Source: Kangiella marina (GTDB lineage Bacteria > Pseudomonadota > Gammaproteobacteria > Enterobacterales > Kangiellaceae). Taken from it: a stretch of 64,000 nt of DNA. Position 1 is the stretch's first letter; every line of letters starts with the position of its first letter. Under the pieces are notes generated by a model. It did no database searches, was not told the origin of the DNA, and saw nothing but the letters and a program-made list of their open reading frames with translations. Shown here piece after piece: positions 6,329-15,388 of this stretch. The stretch is from assembly GCF_039541235.1 (NCBI RefSeq), contig NZ_BAABFV010000001.1, positions 310,001 to 374,000 on the forward strand. The letters run 5' to 3'. Position numbers and translations under genes: made by a program.

Positions 6329-7057
6329 ATGACACTTGGTGAAAAGCTACGCTCATTGCGTTCAATCAGCGGCTGGACCCAGCCTGAGTTTGCTCAAAAG
6401 TTGGGGATTGAACAGTCCTATCTATCAAAGCTAGAGAACGATAGAAGCATTCCTTCTGTCGAGATTTTCGATAAGTTGTGTACGGCTTATGAAATTACGC
6501 CAGATGATATGATTAAGGACCTGGATAAGAATTATGTCCGCCAAAAGCTGATGCATATCCCTATCATCGCCAACGCGACCAATAGCAAGCATGAAGTGGC
6601 AAAAGGCAAACGTAAAGCAGCTGTGATCGTCTGCTCGACGTTTATCCTAGTCGGAGTACTCTTTTTCTTTATTGCGCACCTTGAGCTACTTTCAAGTAAT
6701 AAGCAGTGGGAGTATCGTTCGCTTGGAGTTGATTTCAAACACGAAATCAATCAATGTCTTGAAAAGGAAAACCCCAAAAAATGCTATATAAAATTTACAG
6801 GAGCTTATTTAAAAGGCGCTCACTTTCAAAGCACTCATAACGAAGTTCCTCACAGTATTATAACTAATGAATACAAAGGAGAGGCTTTTACTAAACAATT
6901 AGATATGGGTTTTAGAGAATATCATGCAAAACGTTTAGAAGATAAGCGTAGCCCAGCCAATAATATCTTCTTAATATTCGCCGTGTTTCTCGCAACTCTA
7001 GGGGTTCTTGGCTTAATTGTCGAAGCGCGATTCTACCGAATAGACAAGCAATCTTAA
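6329..7057 (+). CDS. Membrane-anchored XRE-family HTH regulator
   Basis: The N-terminal 60 residues form a Cro/C1-type helix-turn-helix (LGEKLRSLRSISGWTQPEFAQKLG, then QSYLSKLENDRSIPSVEIFDKL), which binds DNA in this family. A basic linker is followed by one transmembrane helix (AAVIVCSTFILVGVLFFFIAHLELL, about 97-121). A domain of about 85 residues with two cysteines (NQCLEKENPKKCYIKF) comes next, then a second helix near 211-234 before a short basic tail. The two helices place the middle domain outside the membrane and the HTH inside, so this may be a one-component sensor. GGAG at 6317-6320 supports the ATG at 6329. It is monocistronic with a terminator at 7079-7110. Ligand and targets are unknown. 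Confidence 0.82.
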   Translation: MTLGEKLRSLRSISGWTQPEFAQKLGIEQSYLSKLENDRSIPSVEIFDKLCTAYEITPDDMIKDLDKNYVRQKLMHIPIIANATNSKHEVAKGKRKAAVIVCSTFILVGVLFFFIAHLELLSSNKQWEYRSLGVDFKHEINQCLEKENPKKCYIKFTGAYLKGAHFQSTHNEVPHSIITNEYKGEAFTKQLDMGFREYHAKRLEDKRSPANNIFLIFAVFLATLGVLGLIVEARFYRIDKQS

Positions 7058-7078
7058 GATTAAGACCATCCAGATACA

Positions 7079-7110
7079 AAAAAACCGCTAAGCGTACTTA
7101 GCGGTTTTTT
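7079..7110. terminator. Bidirectional terminator between the HTH gene and tRNA-Lys 1
   Basis: ACCGCTAAG (7084-7092) pairs with CTTAGCGGT (7097-7105) around CGTA, with an A run before and a T run after. It can end the plus-strand HTH gene and the minus-strand tRNA. Confidence 0.88.
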
Positions 7111-7130
7111 GCTCCCCGAGGGGATAAATA

Positions 7131-7206
7131 TGGTGGGTTGCACAGGAATCGAACCTGTGACCACCTGATTAAAAGTCAGATGCTCTACCGACTGAGCTAG
7201 CAACCC
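7131..7206 (-). tRNA. tRNA-Lys(TTT), copy 1
   Basis: The reverse complement begins GGGTTGCTAGCTCAGTCGG and ends GCAACCCACCA, 76 nt with encoded CCA. It folds into a full cloverleaf with anticodon TTT in the loop CTTTTAA and the T-arm GTTCGAATC. It is identical to the copy at 7389-7464. Confidence 0.97.
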
Positions 7207-7242
7207 AAATCAACTAAGGCAACGCCTCGTTTGATGGCGCGT

Positions 7243-7270
7243 ATAATACCGTTTTTAACCAAAAAGACAA
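7243..7270 (-). promoter_or_regulatory. Promoter of tRNA-Lys copy 1
   Basis: On the minus strand TTGTCT (7265-7270), a 16-base spacer and TATTAT (7243-7248) are followed by the GC-rich ACGCGCC. A GC-rich discriminator is typical of growth-rate-controlled stable-RNA promoters. Confidence 0.65.
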
Positions 7271-7329
7271 CCCTTTAACGCCATAAATCTGTAATAATTT
7301 TTTATGATGTCATTGAGATTATAAATGGC

Positions 7330-7365
7330 AAACAAAAAAGCCGCTTAGCTTTCGCTATGCGGCTT
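7330..7365 (-). terminator. Terminator of tRNA-Lys copy 2
   Basis: On the minus strand AAAGCCGC pairs with GCGGCTTT through a short imperfect inner stem, followed by TTTTTT. It separates the two tRNA units. Confidence 0.75.
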
Positions 7366-7388
7366 TATGCTCCCCTAAGGGATGAATA

Positions 7389-7464
7389 TGGTGGGTTGCA
7401 CAGGAATCGAACCTGTGACCACCTGATTAAAAGTCAGATGCTCTACCGACTGAGCTAGCAACCC
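7389..7464 (-). tRNA. tRNA-Lys(TTT), copy 2
   Basis: It is identical base for base to the copy at 7131-7206, including the encoded CCA. The two genes are spaced 258 bases apart. The 20 bases downstream of each (GCTCCCC, then GGGAT or GGGGAT, then AATA) are also similar, so the whole unit was duplicated in tandem. Confidence 0.97.
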
Positions 7465-7515
7465 ATTGATTTGGCTATCTTTCTAGCCAAGCTCACCATC
7501 GCTGATGAGACGCGT

Positions 7516-7543
7516 ATAATACTGTTTTTTACGGAAAATACAA
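7516..7543 (-). promoter_or_regulatory. Promoter of tRNA-Lys copy 2
   Basis: On the minus strand TTGTAT (7538-7543), a 16-base spacer and TATTAT (7516-7521) are followed by ACGCG. The layout is the same as for copy 1. Confidence 0.65.
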
Positions 7544-7586
7544 CCTTTATACGCGAATTTTTAAGCTTTTTTATCGTTTCTAAGTC

Positions 7587-7787
7587 CTACTCAGCCTCTT
7601 CAATCCAAGCTGCCTGGATGGCTTCAAGAATTCTTTCGCCACTACGGTTTGGATCATCATCAAACTCATCAAGCTCAATGACTTTACTGCGTAAGTCCAT
7701 AAAATTAATACGAGTCGGATCCTGTTCAGGGAACTTCTCATACAACTCAATAGCGATATCTAGACTATCTGTCCACTTTAAGCCCAT
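7587..7787 (-). CDS. iscX: IscX, Fe-S cluster assembly accessory protein
   Basis: A 66-residue acidic protein, the same length as E. coli IscX. Family residues are visible in LKWTDSLDIAIELYEKFPEQ, INFMDLRSKVIEL and the acidic DEFDDDPNRSGERILEAIQ. IscX binds IscS and iron and modulates cysteine desulfurase activity in the cytoplasm. It is the last gene of the isc operon, 22 bases after fdx, as in E. coli. AGGAG lies just upstream of the ATG. Confidence 0.95.
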   Translation of the reverse strand: MGLKWTDSLDIAIELYEKFPEQDPTRINFMDLRSKVIELDEFDDDPNRSGERILEAIQAAWIEEAE

Positions 7788-7809
7788 AAGCTACTCCTTC
7801 AAAAGACGC

Positions 7810-8148
7810 CTAATGACGCTCTGAGACCTGATTAATGGTGTACTTAGGGATTTCTACGATTAAATCCTCATCGTCCACTAAAGCTTGGCAGCTTAAACGT
7901 GACTCAGGCTCTAATCCCCAAGCTTTATCCAGCATATCATCTTCTAGCTCGTCACTCTCTTCAAGTGAGTCAAAACCTTCACGAACGACCACATGGCATG
8001 TTGTACACGCGCATGACATTTCGCAAGCATGCTCAATAAAAATTTTATTATCTAAAGCCACGTCTAATACAGACTGGCCTTTTTCTGCTTCTACTTCTGC
8101 GCCTTCTGGGCACAACTCTTCATGAGGTAAAAATATAACTTTTGGCAT
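7810..8148 (-). CDS. fdx: ISC-type [2Fe-2S] ferredoxin
   Basis: This 112-residue adrenodoxin-type ferredoxin supplies electrons for Fe-S cluster assembly on IscU. Cluster ligands match E. coli Fdx: Cys42, Cys48 and Cys51 in HACEMSCACTTCHVV, and Cys87 in SRLSCQAL. An extra Cys46 is present, as in other ISC ferredoxins. The acidic helix SLEESDELEDDMLDKAWGL is the family's partner-binding surface. It lies between hscA and iscX in the operon. Confidence 0.96.
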   Translation of the reverse strand: MPKVIFLPHEELCPEGAEVEAEKGQSVLDVALDNKIFIEHACEMSCACTTCHVVVREGFDSLEESDELEDDMLDKAWGLEPESRLSCQALVDDEDLIVEIPKYTINQVSERH

Positions 8149-8157
8149 TTATTTACC

Positions 8158-10014
8158 CTATATATCGTCAACTTCATGGCCCACAAGAGCCTTGGCAATG
8201 CTAGCATCCATACGGCGGCTAGCAAACTCATTACTACTTTTCTCAACCGCTTCTACAGCTTTTTCGATAGCTTCAACACTGTCACCTTGAGTCGTTTGGT
8301 TCAACTGCTCAAGTGACGACTGGATTGCAGCATATTCGCTGTCGCTGAGTAACTCTTTTCCGTTTTCGTTCAACGCTGCTGTCACAGCCTCGATGACACG
8401 TGCTGCTTCAACTTTCTGCTCACGCAGCATCCGAGCTTCCATATCGCCTTCTGCGTGGCTAAAGGAGCTTTGTAGCATGTTAGTGATTTGATCATCGCTT
8501 AAGCCATATGACGGCTTTACTGTGATGTCAGCTTTAACACCGCTAGTCGTTTCTTCGGCTAAAACCTGTAATAAACCATCTGCATCAACTTGATAAGTCA
8601 CTTTAATTCTAGCTGCACCAGCGACCATTGGCGGAATACCACGCAGTTCGAACCGCGCTAGTGAGCGGCAGTCATCGACCAACTCACGCTCACCTTGGAC
8701 CACATGAATCGCCATCGCCGTTTGGCCATCTTTAAAGGTCGTAAACTCTTGTGCTTTTGCGATTGGAATTGGCGTGTTTCTTGGAATGATTTTCTCAGCG
8801 AGACCACCCATGGTTTCTACGCCTAACGATAACGGAATCACGTCCAATAACAACATATCGTCGTCAGACTTATTGCCGATAAGGACGTTCGCTTGAATCG
8901 CGGCACCGATAGCAACCACTTTGTCTGGGTCAATATCGGTTAGTGGCGGTACTTTAAAATGCTTTTCAACTTTTTCGCGCACCAGTGGTACTCGTGTCGA
9001 ACCACCGACCATGACGACTTTATCGACTTCATCAACTTTAATACCGGCATCTTTCAAGGTACGACGACAAGACAATAATGTTTTATCGACGATAGGCGCA
9101 ATAATATCTTCAATCTGTTGGCGACTCATTTGGCCATCCCAGTCAAGGAAATTGACATCAACCGTATCGGTATTGCTTAATGCCTCTTTGATGTCGCGAG
9201 CTTTGATCATTGCAAGCTGGTGCGCACGACGATCATCACTATCAATATTTGCTTGTTCAACTAAATAATGCGCAATGGCACGGTCAAAGTCATCGCCACC
9301 AAGCGCGCTATCCCCGCCAGTCGCCAATACTTCAAACACGCCTTTTTGTAAACGCAAAATGGAAATATCAAAAGTACCGCCGCCGAGATCGTAAATGGCA
9401 TGAATACCTTCACTGCCGGTATCAAGACCATAAGCCACAGCTGCTGCTGTTGGCTCGTTAAGTAAACGCAATACTTTTAAGCCCGCTAATTGTGCAGCAT
9501 CTTTAGTCGCTTGACGCTGGGCTTCATCAAAATAGGCAGGTACCGTGATCACAACACCGCCTAATTCGCCGCCAAGGGTTTGCTCAGCGCGGTCAGCCAA
9601 AGTGCGCAAAATATCGCTCGACACTTCAACCGGATTTTTTTCAACGGCATTGTCAAGAATCACACCCGGCATACCAGACTCAGACTCAACCAACTGGTTA
9701 GCGCTGAACTCTTTAATCTTATCCATATCAGCCAATCCACGGCCCATTAAACGCTTAATTGAACTGATAACGTTACCTGGCTCGATAGCTTGTTGGGACT
9801 TGGCTTTATGACCGACCTCAAACTCATCCTTGCTAGTGTAATGAACGACCGATGGCACTGTATGTTTGCCATTAGCGTCAGCCAAGGTTTCAGCCTTACC
9901 GCTACGCACTGTAGCAATCAGCGAGTTTGTTGTACCTAGGTCTATGCCTGCGGCCAATTTATGCTGATGAGGTTCTGTGCTTTGACCGGGTTCTGAAATT
10001 TGCAGTAATGCCAT
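8158..10014 (-). CDS. hscA: HscA, Hsp70-type chaperone for Fe-S assembly
   Basis: HscA uses ATP hydrolysis to promote transfer of the cluster from IscU to target proteins. The 618 residues match E. coli HscA (616). The N-terminal ATPase domain has [31 protein letters not shown] and [10 protein letters not shown]. The substrate-binding domain follows [14 protein letters not shown] from about residue 390. The start [12 protein letters not shown] matches the family N-terminus. It lies 10 bases downstream of hscB, its J-protein partner. Confidence 0.97.
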   Translation of the reverse strand: MALLQISEPGQSTEPHQHKLAAGIDLGTTNSLIATVRSGKAETLADANGKHTVPSVVHYTSKDEFEVGHKAKSQQAIEPGNVISSIKRLMGRGLADMDKIKEFSANQLVESESGMPGVILDNAVEKNPVEVSSDILRTLADRAEQTLGGELGGVVITVPAYFDEAQRQATKDAAQLAGLKVLRLLNEPTAAAVAYGLDTGSEGIHAIYDLGGGTFDISILRLQKGVFEVLATGGDSALGGDDFDRAIAHYLVEQANIDSDDRRAHQLAMIKARDIKEALSNTDTVDVNFLDWDGQMSRQQIEDIIAPIVDKTLLSCRRTLKDAGIKVDEVDKVVMVGGSTRVPLVREKVEKHFKVPPLTDIDPDKVVAIGAAIQANVLIGNKSDDDMLLLDVIPLSLGVETMGGLAEKIIPRNTPIPIAKAQEFTTFKDGQTAMAIHVVQGERELVDDCRSLARFELRGIPPMVAGAARIKVTYQVDADGLLQVLAEETTSGVKADITVKPSYGLSDDQITNMLQSSFSHAEGDMEARMLREQKVEAARVIEAVTAALNENGKELLSDSEYAAIQSSLEQLNQTTQGDSVEAIEKAVEAVEKSSNEFASRRMDASIAKALVGHEVDDI

Positions 10015-10024
10015 AATAATTTAC

Positions 10025-10558
10025 TTAATCTAAAATTGTATCTTCAGCGAGTTCAATGTCGTGCAAAGTCTTGTGCAAAAACTGTAACTTATAAATCGAT
10101 ACTTTTAATGCTTCAAGATCCCAATCGTCTTGCTCAAAAAGCTGCCCTAAGGAAGCTTCTTGCTCTTCTGCCATCGCTTCAATTTTATCGGCAAAGCTCA
10201 TCAACGCTGACGCATCTTTTTGCTTCGTTAGGTTGTCTAACTCTTCGCGCAACTCTAACTGCTGCATTAAAAACTCTGGATCGTTAACGGTGTGATCTTT
10301 TGTGGTATCAATACCTTTTTCAATGTCTAGAAGGTATTGAGCACGTTTGACGGGATGTTTCAGTACGGCAAAAGCATCATTTAAGCGAGTCGTTTTCTGC
10401 ATTGCTAACATCTGCTGCTGACTACCACCTTGCGCATGACGGTCAGGATGGGCAGACTGAAGCAAGCGCTTTAACTTACTCGACAGATCTTTTTGATCGA
10501 CGAAAAAATTCGGCTCAAGGCCGAATAATTCAAAATAATTTCGCTGCGCTTCTGCCAT
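10025..10558 (-). CDS. hscB: HscB, J-domain co-chaperone of HscA
   Basis: The 177-residue protein has an N-terminal J domain (NYFELFGLEPNFFVD, the HPD motif in SAHPDRHAQG near residue 36) and a C-terminal helical bundle (LDNLTKQKDASALMSFADKI) that binds IscU. It stimulates HscA ATPase and delivers IscU in the cytoplasm. It is separated from iscA by 149 bases that contain a 13-bp inverted repeat. Confidence 0.96.
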   Translation of the reverse strand: MAEAQRNYFELFGLEPNFFVDQKDLSSKLKRLLQSAHPDRHAQGGSQQQMLAMQKTTRLNDAFAVLKHPVKRAQYLLDIEKGIDTTKDHTVNDPEFLMQQLELREELDNLTKQKDASALMSFADKIEAMAEEQEASLGQLFEQDDWDLEALKVSIYKLQFLHKTLHDIELAEDTILD

Positions 10559-10621
10559 AATATTAAATTCGTTTGGAGATAGTTGAATTTTCTAGTGAGA
10601 ATAATTTATTCAGGGTGAGGC

Positions 10622-10681
10622 AAATTTAAATTCGGCTAGGGAATTTATAAATAATAAATGACCAACAGCGAATTTAAATTT
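10622..10681. repeat. 13-bp inverted repeat between iscA and hscB
   Basis: AAATTTAAATTCG (10622-10634) and CGAATTTAAATTT (10669-10681) are perfect reverse complements with a 34-base loop. In the isc mRNA this would form a hairpin between the iscRSUA and hscBA-fdx-iscX halves. It might set the ratio of the two parts through processing or partial termination. That is inference, as no T tract follows. Confidence 0.7.
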
Positions 10682-10707
10682 AACAAAACCATGGATAAAT
10701 TAGGCCA

Positions 10708-11031
10708 CTAGACGGTGAAGGACTCACCACACCCACACTCACCTTTCACATTCGGATTCACGAACTCAAAACCTTCGTTCAATCCTTCTTTCTTAAATTC
10801 CAAGTGAGTGCCTTCTAGGTACAGTTTACTTTTTGGATCGATAATGACTTTAACGCCTTTATCCTCATACACAATATCTTCATCATTGAGATCGTCTACG
10901 AACTCTAGAACATAAGCCAAGCCAGAGCAGCCCGTCGTCGTTACACCGAGCCTAACTCCGATGCCTTTACCACGGTTCTCTAGAAATGACTTTACACGCT
11001 CTGCTGCTGAGTCTGATAAAGTGATCGCCAT
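10708..11031 (-). CDS. iscA: IscA, A-type Fe-S carrier
   Basis: IscA accepts Fe-S clusters or iron and passes them to apo-proteins. The 107-residue protein has the three conserved cysteines: Cys35 in [14 protein letters not shown], and Cys99 and Cys101 in the C-terminal GECGCGESF. Its length equals E. coli IscA (107). It lies 42 bases after iscU in the operon. Confidence 0.96.
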   Translation of the reverse strand: MAITLSDSAAERVKSFLENRGKGIGVRLGVTTTGCSGLAYVLEFVDDLNDEDIVYEDKGVKVIIDPKSKLYLEGTHLEFKKEGLNEGFEFVNPNVKGECGCGESFTV

Positions 11032-11073
11032 AAATTACCTGTACCTATTGATTTCGCTTTGCTTGTAATGTCG

Positions 11074-11457
11074 TTACTTTTGACTTCTTTCTTTGAAGTC
11101 TTTTACTGCAGCTTTAATTGCATCTTCTGCCAGTACTGAACAGTGAATTTTCACTGGTGGCAACGCTAGTTCTTCAGCGATGTCTGTGTTCTTGATCGCT
11201 TGAGCTTCGTCAACGGTTTTACCTTTAACCCACTCGGTTACTAGCGAACTTGATGCGATAGCAGAACCACAACCATAAGTTTTGAACTTTGCATCTTCGA
11301 TGATGCCTTGTTCATTCACCTTGATCTGCAGTTTCATAACGTCTCCACAAGCTGGAGCGCCTACCATACCAGTACCTACAGTCGTATCATCTTTTTCGAA
11401 CGCACCAACGTTACGTGGGTTCTCATAATGATCAATAACTTTTTCACTATATGCCAT
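11074..11457 (-). CDS. iscU: IscU, Fe-S cluster scaffold
   Basis: IscU is the scaffold on which IscS sulfur and iron are combined. The 127-residue protein has the ligands Cys37, Asp39, Cys63 and Cys106 in GAPACGDVMKLQ, YGCGSAIASSS and KIHCSVLAEDA. The LPPVK motif at 99-103 is the HscA recognition site. A 105-base gap separates it from iscS, containing the stem CACGTC/GACGTG at 11519-11536. Confidence 0.97.
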   Translation of the reverse strand: MAYSEKVIDHYENPRNVGAFEKDDTTVGTGMVGAPACGDVMKLQIKVNEQGIIEDAKFKTYGCGSAIASSSLVTEWVKGKTVDEAQAIKNTDIAEELALPPVKIHCSVLAEDAIKAAVKDFKERSQK

Positions 11458-11562
11458 AATAATCTCTCCAAGCGGGGCTGATGTTCATTCAACACTGGCC
11501 CCTGTTGCCTTTCAAAGTCACGTCAATTGAGACGTGGGGAGCGCCAGTTTGGTCACTCCAAA

Positions 11563-12777
11563 TTAATGTGCCTGCCACTCAACTTTTGACAGGTCGATAC
11601 CTTCTTTATACATATCCCACAATGGAGATAATTCGCGCAAACGACCAATGCCTTCGCGAACTTTCTCAATGGTATAATCAATTTCTTCTTCAGTGGTAAA
11701 ACGACCAATACTGAAGCGAATTGAACTGTGTGCCAGCTCGTCATCACGACCTAGCGCACGCAATACGTATGAAGGCTCCAAGCTTGCTGATGTACACGCA
11801 GAGCCTGATGATACTGCTAAATCTTTAAGCGCCATTATCAATGACTCACCTTCAACAAAGTTGAAGCTGATGTTAATAATTCCTGCTACGCGCTGTTCTT
11901 CATGGCCGTTAAGATAGACTTCTTCCATATCATTAACACCACGCCATAAACGCTCACGAAGACTGATAATACGCTCATTATCTTTCGCCATATCTTCTTT
12001 CGCGATACGTGCCGCTTCGCCCATACCTACGATTTGGTGAGTTGGCAAGGTACCAGAACGCATGCCGCGTTCATGACCACCGCCGTGGATCTGCGCTTCT
12101 AAACGAACCCGCGGTTTACGACGCACATACAATACGCCAACACCTTTAGGGCCATACATTTTGTGACCAGAAATCGACATCAAGTCGACTTTGGTGTTTT
12201 GCACGTCGATCGGTAATTTACCGGCGCTCTGCGCTGCATCCACGTGGAAAATAATTTTACGCTCACGGCACAGTTCACCGATAGCGTCGATGTCTTGAAC
12301 TACGCCGGTTTCATTATTGACATGCATGATGCTCACAACAACGGTATCGTCGCGAAGAGCTTTCTTAAACTCATCCATGTCAATCAGACCGTCGTCTTTA
12401 ACATCAAGATAGGTCACTTCAAAACCTTCGCGCTCAAGTTGGCGCGTAGTGTCTAAAACGGCTTTGTGTTCAGTTTTAACTGTGATGACATGCTTGCCTT
12501 TCTTGCCGTAGAAATGTGCAGCACCTTTGATGGCGAGGTTGTCAGACTCGGTAGCACCCGAAGTCCATACGATTTCGCGTGGGTCTGCATTAATCAAGTC
12601 CGCCACATGCTGTCTTGCTTCATCAACCGCTTCTTCCGCTTCCCAACCAAACTTATGGGAACGAGACGCGGGATTACCGTAGATGCCATCAATACTCATG
12701 TATTGAACCATCTTCTCGGCAACACGCGGATCTGCTGGCGTGGTTGCTGCATAATCAAGATAGATGGGTAATTTCAT
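11563..12777 (-). CDS. iscS: IscS, cysteine desulfurase
   Basis: IscS (EC 2.8.1.7) is a PLP enzyme that removes sulfur from cysteine for Fe-S clusters and tRNA thiolation. I start it at 12777 ([19 protein letters not shown]), which gives 404 residues, exactly the E. coli length. The GGAGAAGAG on the minus strand just upstream is its ribosome-binding site. The frame extends to 12804, but that extension would include the ribosome-binding site. The PLP lysine lies in [12 protein letters not shown] and the active cysteine in [14 protein letters not shown]. Confidence 0.97.
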   Translation of the reverse strand: MKLPIYLDYAATTPADPRVAEKMVQYMSIDGIYGNPASRSHKFGWEAEEAVDEARQHVADLINADPREIVWTSGATESDNLAIKGAAHFYGKKGKHVITVKTEHKAVLDTTRQLEREGFEVTYLDVKDDGLIDMDEFKKALRDDTVVVSIMHVNNETGVVQDIDAIGELCRERKIIFHVDAAQSAGKLPIDVQNTKVDLMSISGHKMYGPKGVGVLYVRRKPRVRLEAQIHGGGHERGMRSGTLPTHQIVGMGEAARIAKEDMAKDNERIISLRERLWRGVNDMEEVYLNGHEEQRVAGIINISFNFVEGESLIMALKDLAVSSGSACTSASLEPSYVLRALGRDDELAHSSIRFSIGRFTTEEEIDYTIEKVREGIGRLRELSPLWDMYKEGIDLSKVEWQAH

Positions 12778-12814
12778 TCTCTTCTCCGCTAAAATATCAA
12801 GCACAATTCAAAAG

Positions 12815-13282
12815 TTAGCCAAAAGCTATAACGTCTTCTTCACGAAAACGCACATTTTGGCGTTCAGCCACCTGCTGAACAAAATCTCTCTGGATAACAT
12901 GGTCTAACGTTATCCCGCTCAAAAACTGGTATATCTGATCGCTAAGCTCTGACCATAATTGGTGAGATAAGCAAACATCTCCACCCTGGCAGTCGCCTTT
13001 GCCATTACAGCGAGTAGCAGTAATGGGTTCGTTTACGGCTAAAACAACCTCTGCGATGCTAATTTGTGTCGCAGGACGCTTTAACTCGTAACCACCGCCG
13101 GGACCGCGAACGCTATCCACCAGATTGGCTTTGCGCAGACGCGCAAAAAGCTGCTCTAGGTATGACAACGAAATATGCTGCCTACCTGAAACTTCTGCCA
13201 ATGTTATGGGGCCTTTCCCTGTGTGCAACGCTAAGTCCAGCATTGCCGTTACAGCATATCGACCCTTGGTGCTTAACTTCAT
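12815..13282 (-). CDS. iscR: IscR, Fe-S-sensing transcription regulator
   Basis: IscR is an Rrf2-family repressor of the isc operon when it carries a [2Fe-2S] cluster. The 155-residue protein has an N-terminal winged HTH (LAEVSGRQHISLSYLEQLFARL and RGPGGGYELKRP) and cluster ligands Cys92, Cys98 and Cys104 in RCNGKGDCQGGDVCLSH. It is the first gene of the isc operon, 37 bases before iscS. The operator at 13317-13341 indicates autoregulation. Confidence 0.97.
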   Translation of the reverse strand: MKLSTKGRYAVTAMLDLALHTGKGPITLAEVSGRQHISLSYLEQLFARLRKANLVDSVRGPGGGYELKRPATQISIAEVVLAVNEPITATRCNGKGDCQGGDVCLSHQLWSELSDQIYQFLSGITLDHVIQRDFVQQVAERQNVRFREEDVIAFG

Positions 13283-13316
13283 ATCAGTACCTTTACTTCG
13301 ATAGCTTTATGATCTC

Positions 13317-13341
13317 ATACCCGACTAATTTAGTCAACTTT
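13317..13341 (-). promoter_or_regulatory. IscR type-1 operator upstream of iscR
   Basis: Read on the minus strand, the 25-base site contains GTTGACT and AGTCGGGTAT separated by AAATT. It fits the type-1 IscR consensus (ATASYYGACTRWWWYAGTCRRSTAT, from memory) at all but one position. It begins 35 bases upstream of the iscR start codon, and its TTGACT may also serve as the -35 hexamer. Confidence 0.85.
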
Positions 13342-13519
13342 AGACAAGTGTGACTATCTATCCCAGGGTGACAGCTAATGCATTGATTTTCATAGAAATA
13401 ATATTTATTGGATAAAGATAACTAATCACACTGAACAATTGCATTAGTATAAATACCTAGTAGTTTACTCGGTTAAATGCAACTGATTCTCATTAATTAA
13501 ATCAAGCGGTTAGAGCTGA

Positions 13520-14317
13520 CTAGTTTTTGTCGGAAGGTTCTTTCTCTGTAGGATCAACTTCGCCTTCCTTGTAGACTCCATCGGGGTCTTTTGAGTCAAA
13601 TCGTAGAAGCTCATCGCAATCAACGTCAGGGAGATCAAGCTCAGCATAGTCAATGCCTTGTTTCTTCAGGGCGCAAGCAATCAACTCCATCTGCTTTTCA
13701 AGGGCACGAGAGTGTTCGTGTAAACTTCGAATAGCTTGAGATATAGGATCTTGCTGTTGAGTGCTGATGCCATATGCCTCAAATACCGTTTGTTCAGTAT
13801 CTTTCTGTCGACTGACTTGGCGTGCCGGGATGCCGATCATGGTGGTATCTTCAGGCACATCTTTTATCACCACAGCGTTCGAGCCTACTCGAGCACCTCT
13901 TTCGAGCGTTATCGGTCCCAGCACTTTTGCACCAGCACCAATGACAACATCATTTTTAAGCGTTGGGTGACGTTTACCTTCTTTCCAGCTGGTACCGCCT
14001 AAAGTTACGCCATGATAAAGCGTGCAGTCATCACCGATTTCTGCGGTTTCGCCAATGACCACTCCCATACCGTGGTCGATGAAAAAGCGACGTCCAATTT
14101 TCGCTGCAGGATGTATTTCAATACCGGTAAGCCAGCGCGCTAGTGTCGACAAAGTCCGAGCGAGCCATTTCCAATTAGCATTCCAAAGCTTATGAGCAGC
14201 ACGGTGTATCCAAATTGCGTGTAAGCCTGGGTAATTAGTGAGTACTTCAAAATTGTTGCGCGCCGCTGGATCGCGGTGGTATACGCTTTTAATGTCCTCT
14301 TTAATCCTAGAAAACAT
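13520..14317 (-). CDS. cysE: Serine O-acetyltransferase
   Basis: CysE (EC 2.3.1.30) acetylates L-serine from acetyl-CoA, making the precursor of cysteine. The 265-residue protein has the left-handed beta-helix of hexapeptide repeats. Active-site histidines lie in [19 protein letters not shown] and GKRHPTL, and the CoA region in [14 protein letters not shown]. It is the short type known from Pseudomonas ([21 protein letters not shown] at the start). A charged tail of about 75 residues ([10 protein letters not shown] onward), rich in Asp and Glu, extends beyond the helix domain. It lies upstream of iscR on the same strand, so cysteine supply adjoins cysteine desulfuration. The stop is 237 bases before the iscR start. 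Confidence 0.94.
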   Translation of the reverse strand: MFSRIKEDIKSVYHRDPAARNNFEVLTNYPGLHAIWIHRAAHKLWNANWKWLARTLSTLARWLTGIEIHPAAKIGRRFFIDHGMGVVIGETAEIGDDCTLYHGVTLGGTSWKEGKRHPTLKNDVVIGAGAKVLGPITLERGARVGSNAVVIKDVPEDTTMIGIPARQVSRQKDTEQTVFEAYGISTQQQDPISQAIRSLHEHSRALEKQMELIACALKKQGIDYAELDLPDVDCDELLRFDSKDPDGVYKEGEVDPTEKEPSDKN

Positions 14318-14319
14318 TC

Positions 14320-15141
14320 TTAATCCTCGCCACTCTTGTCATTGTTCAATAACTGATACTTCATATGCTTTGTCATCGACGCCAAGAACCCACGCATAAT
14401 ATTGACTTCGGCTTCGGTTAATTGCGCTTTAGCAAATAATCGGTGCAACCGAGCGGGCAATAACTTCGGCTCATCCGGATCGAAAAAGCCGGTTTCGGTC
14501 ATGACATTTTCAAAATGTTGGTATAAGCCTTCCGTTTGCTTGACCGTCGCTTTTCGCTCACTCCCAACTTCGTCATCAATATCAGCAGCGTCAGCCACCG
14601 AATGTAACGAACTATCCCTATCGAGGGCTAATAACCGACATTCATAACATATAACCTGAACGGCAGCAGCGAGGTTGAGCGACATGTACTCGGGGTTGGC
14701 AGGAATATTGACGTGGTAATGGCAAAGCTGTAACTCTTCATTCAGCAAGCCAGTGCTTTCACGCCCAAACACGATCGCCATCGGTAGCGCGGTAGGCTCT
14801 TTATCTAAAATGGTTTTGATTTCTCGTGGCTCGACTAAAGGCCATGGCAAGGCTCGGTTTCTAGAGCTGGTACCGATGACTAAACGGCAGTCCGCGATCC
14901 CCTCCTCTAAGGTCGAGACCACATGAGCAGCTTCTAAAACATCCGTAGCTCCTGATGAACGTGCTAACGCCTCATCAGACGGAAATTCTTTTGGATTAAC
15001 CAACACCAAGTGCTTCAGGCCCATGGTTTTCATGGCGCGAGCAGCTGCACCAATATTGCCAGGATGACTGGTCTGGCAAAGCACAATCTTAACTTGCTGT
15101 AAAAAGTGCTGCTCTTTGTGGGCTTGTGATTCTTTCACCAT
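14320..15141 (-). CDS. trmJ: tRNA (cytidine/uridine-2'-O)-methyltransferase TrmJ
   Basis: TrmJ (EC 2.1.1.200) methylates the 2'-OH of C32 or U32 in tRNAs. The 273-residue protein has the SPOUT fold: [22 protein letters not shown] near residues 21-42 and the knot region [15 protein letters not shown] and [16 protein letters not shown] near 135-170. The C-terminal helical extension includes [25 protein letters not shown]. cysE begins two bases after its stop, so the two are co-transcribed. The trmJ-cysE-iscR order is common in gammaproteobacteria. Confidence 0.94.
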   Translation of the reverse strand: MVKESQAHKEQHFLQQVKIVLCQTSHPGNIGAAARAMKTMGLKHLVLVNPKEFPSDEALARSSGATDVLEAAHVVSTLEEGIADCRLVIGTSSRNRALPWPLVEPREIKTILDKEPTALPMAIVFGRESTGLLNEELQLCHYHVNIPANPEYMSLNLAAAVQVICYECRLLALDRDSSLHSVADAADIDDEVGSERKATVKQTEGLYQHFENVMTETGFFDPDEPKLLPARLHRLFAKAQLTEAEVNIMRGFLASMTKHMKYQLLNNDKSGED

Positions 15142-15388
15142 TCAGACAAAAAAGTTGATAATTTACAAGAACGTATAGTATCAGAGCATATGCCAGAACC
15201 CCACTATTAATTATCAGGATTTCTCCATGAGCATCCGCTATTTATGAGAAAAATACAGTCTTAGGCCTTCTTAAAATCAATAACTTTTGCTATGATTCGC
15301 ACCGTTTTCGAGCAAATGCTCATTATTTGCCCAATTTATGGGCGCTGTTTTGCTAAACAGACTGTTCTTTGACTTTGGTGGTATCACT

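Noticed and set aside
7471-7824. 117-codon plus-strand ORF over the tRNA promoter and iscX
   Set aside because: It is a shadow of iscX and its flank on the opposite strand, with a serine-rich antisense composition.
12778-12804. Upstream extension of iscS
   Set aside because: The extra nine codons contain the ribosome-binding site of the true start at 12777, and that start gives exactly the E. coli IscS length.
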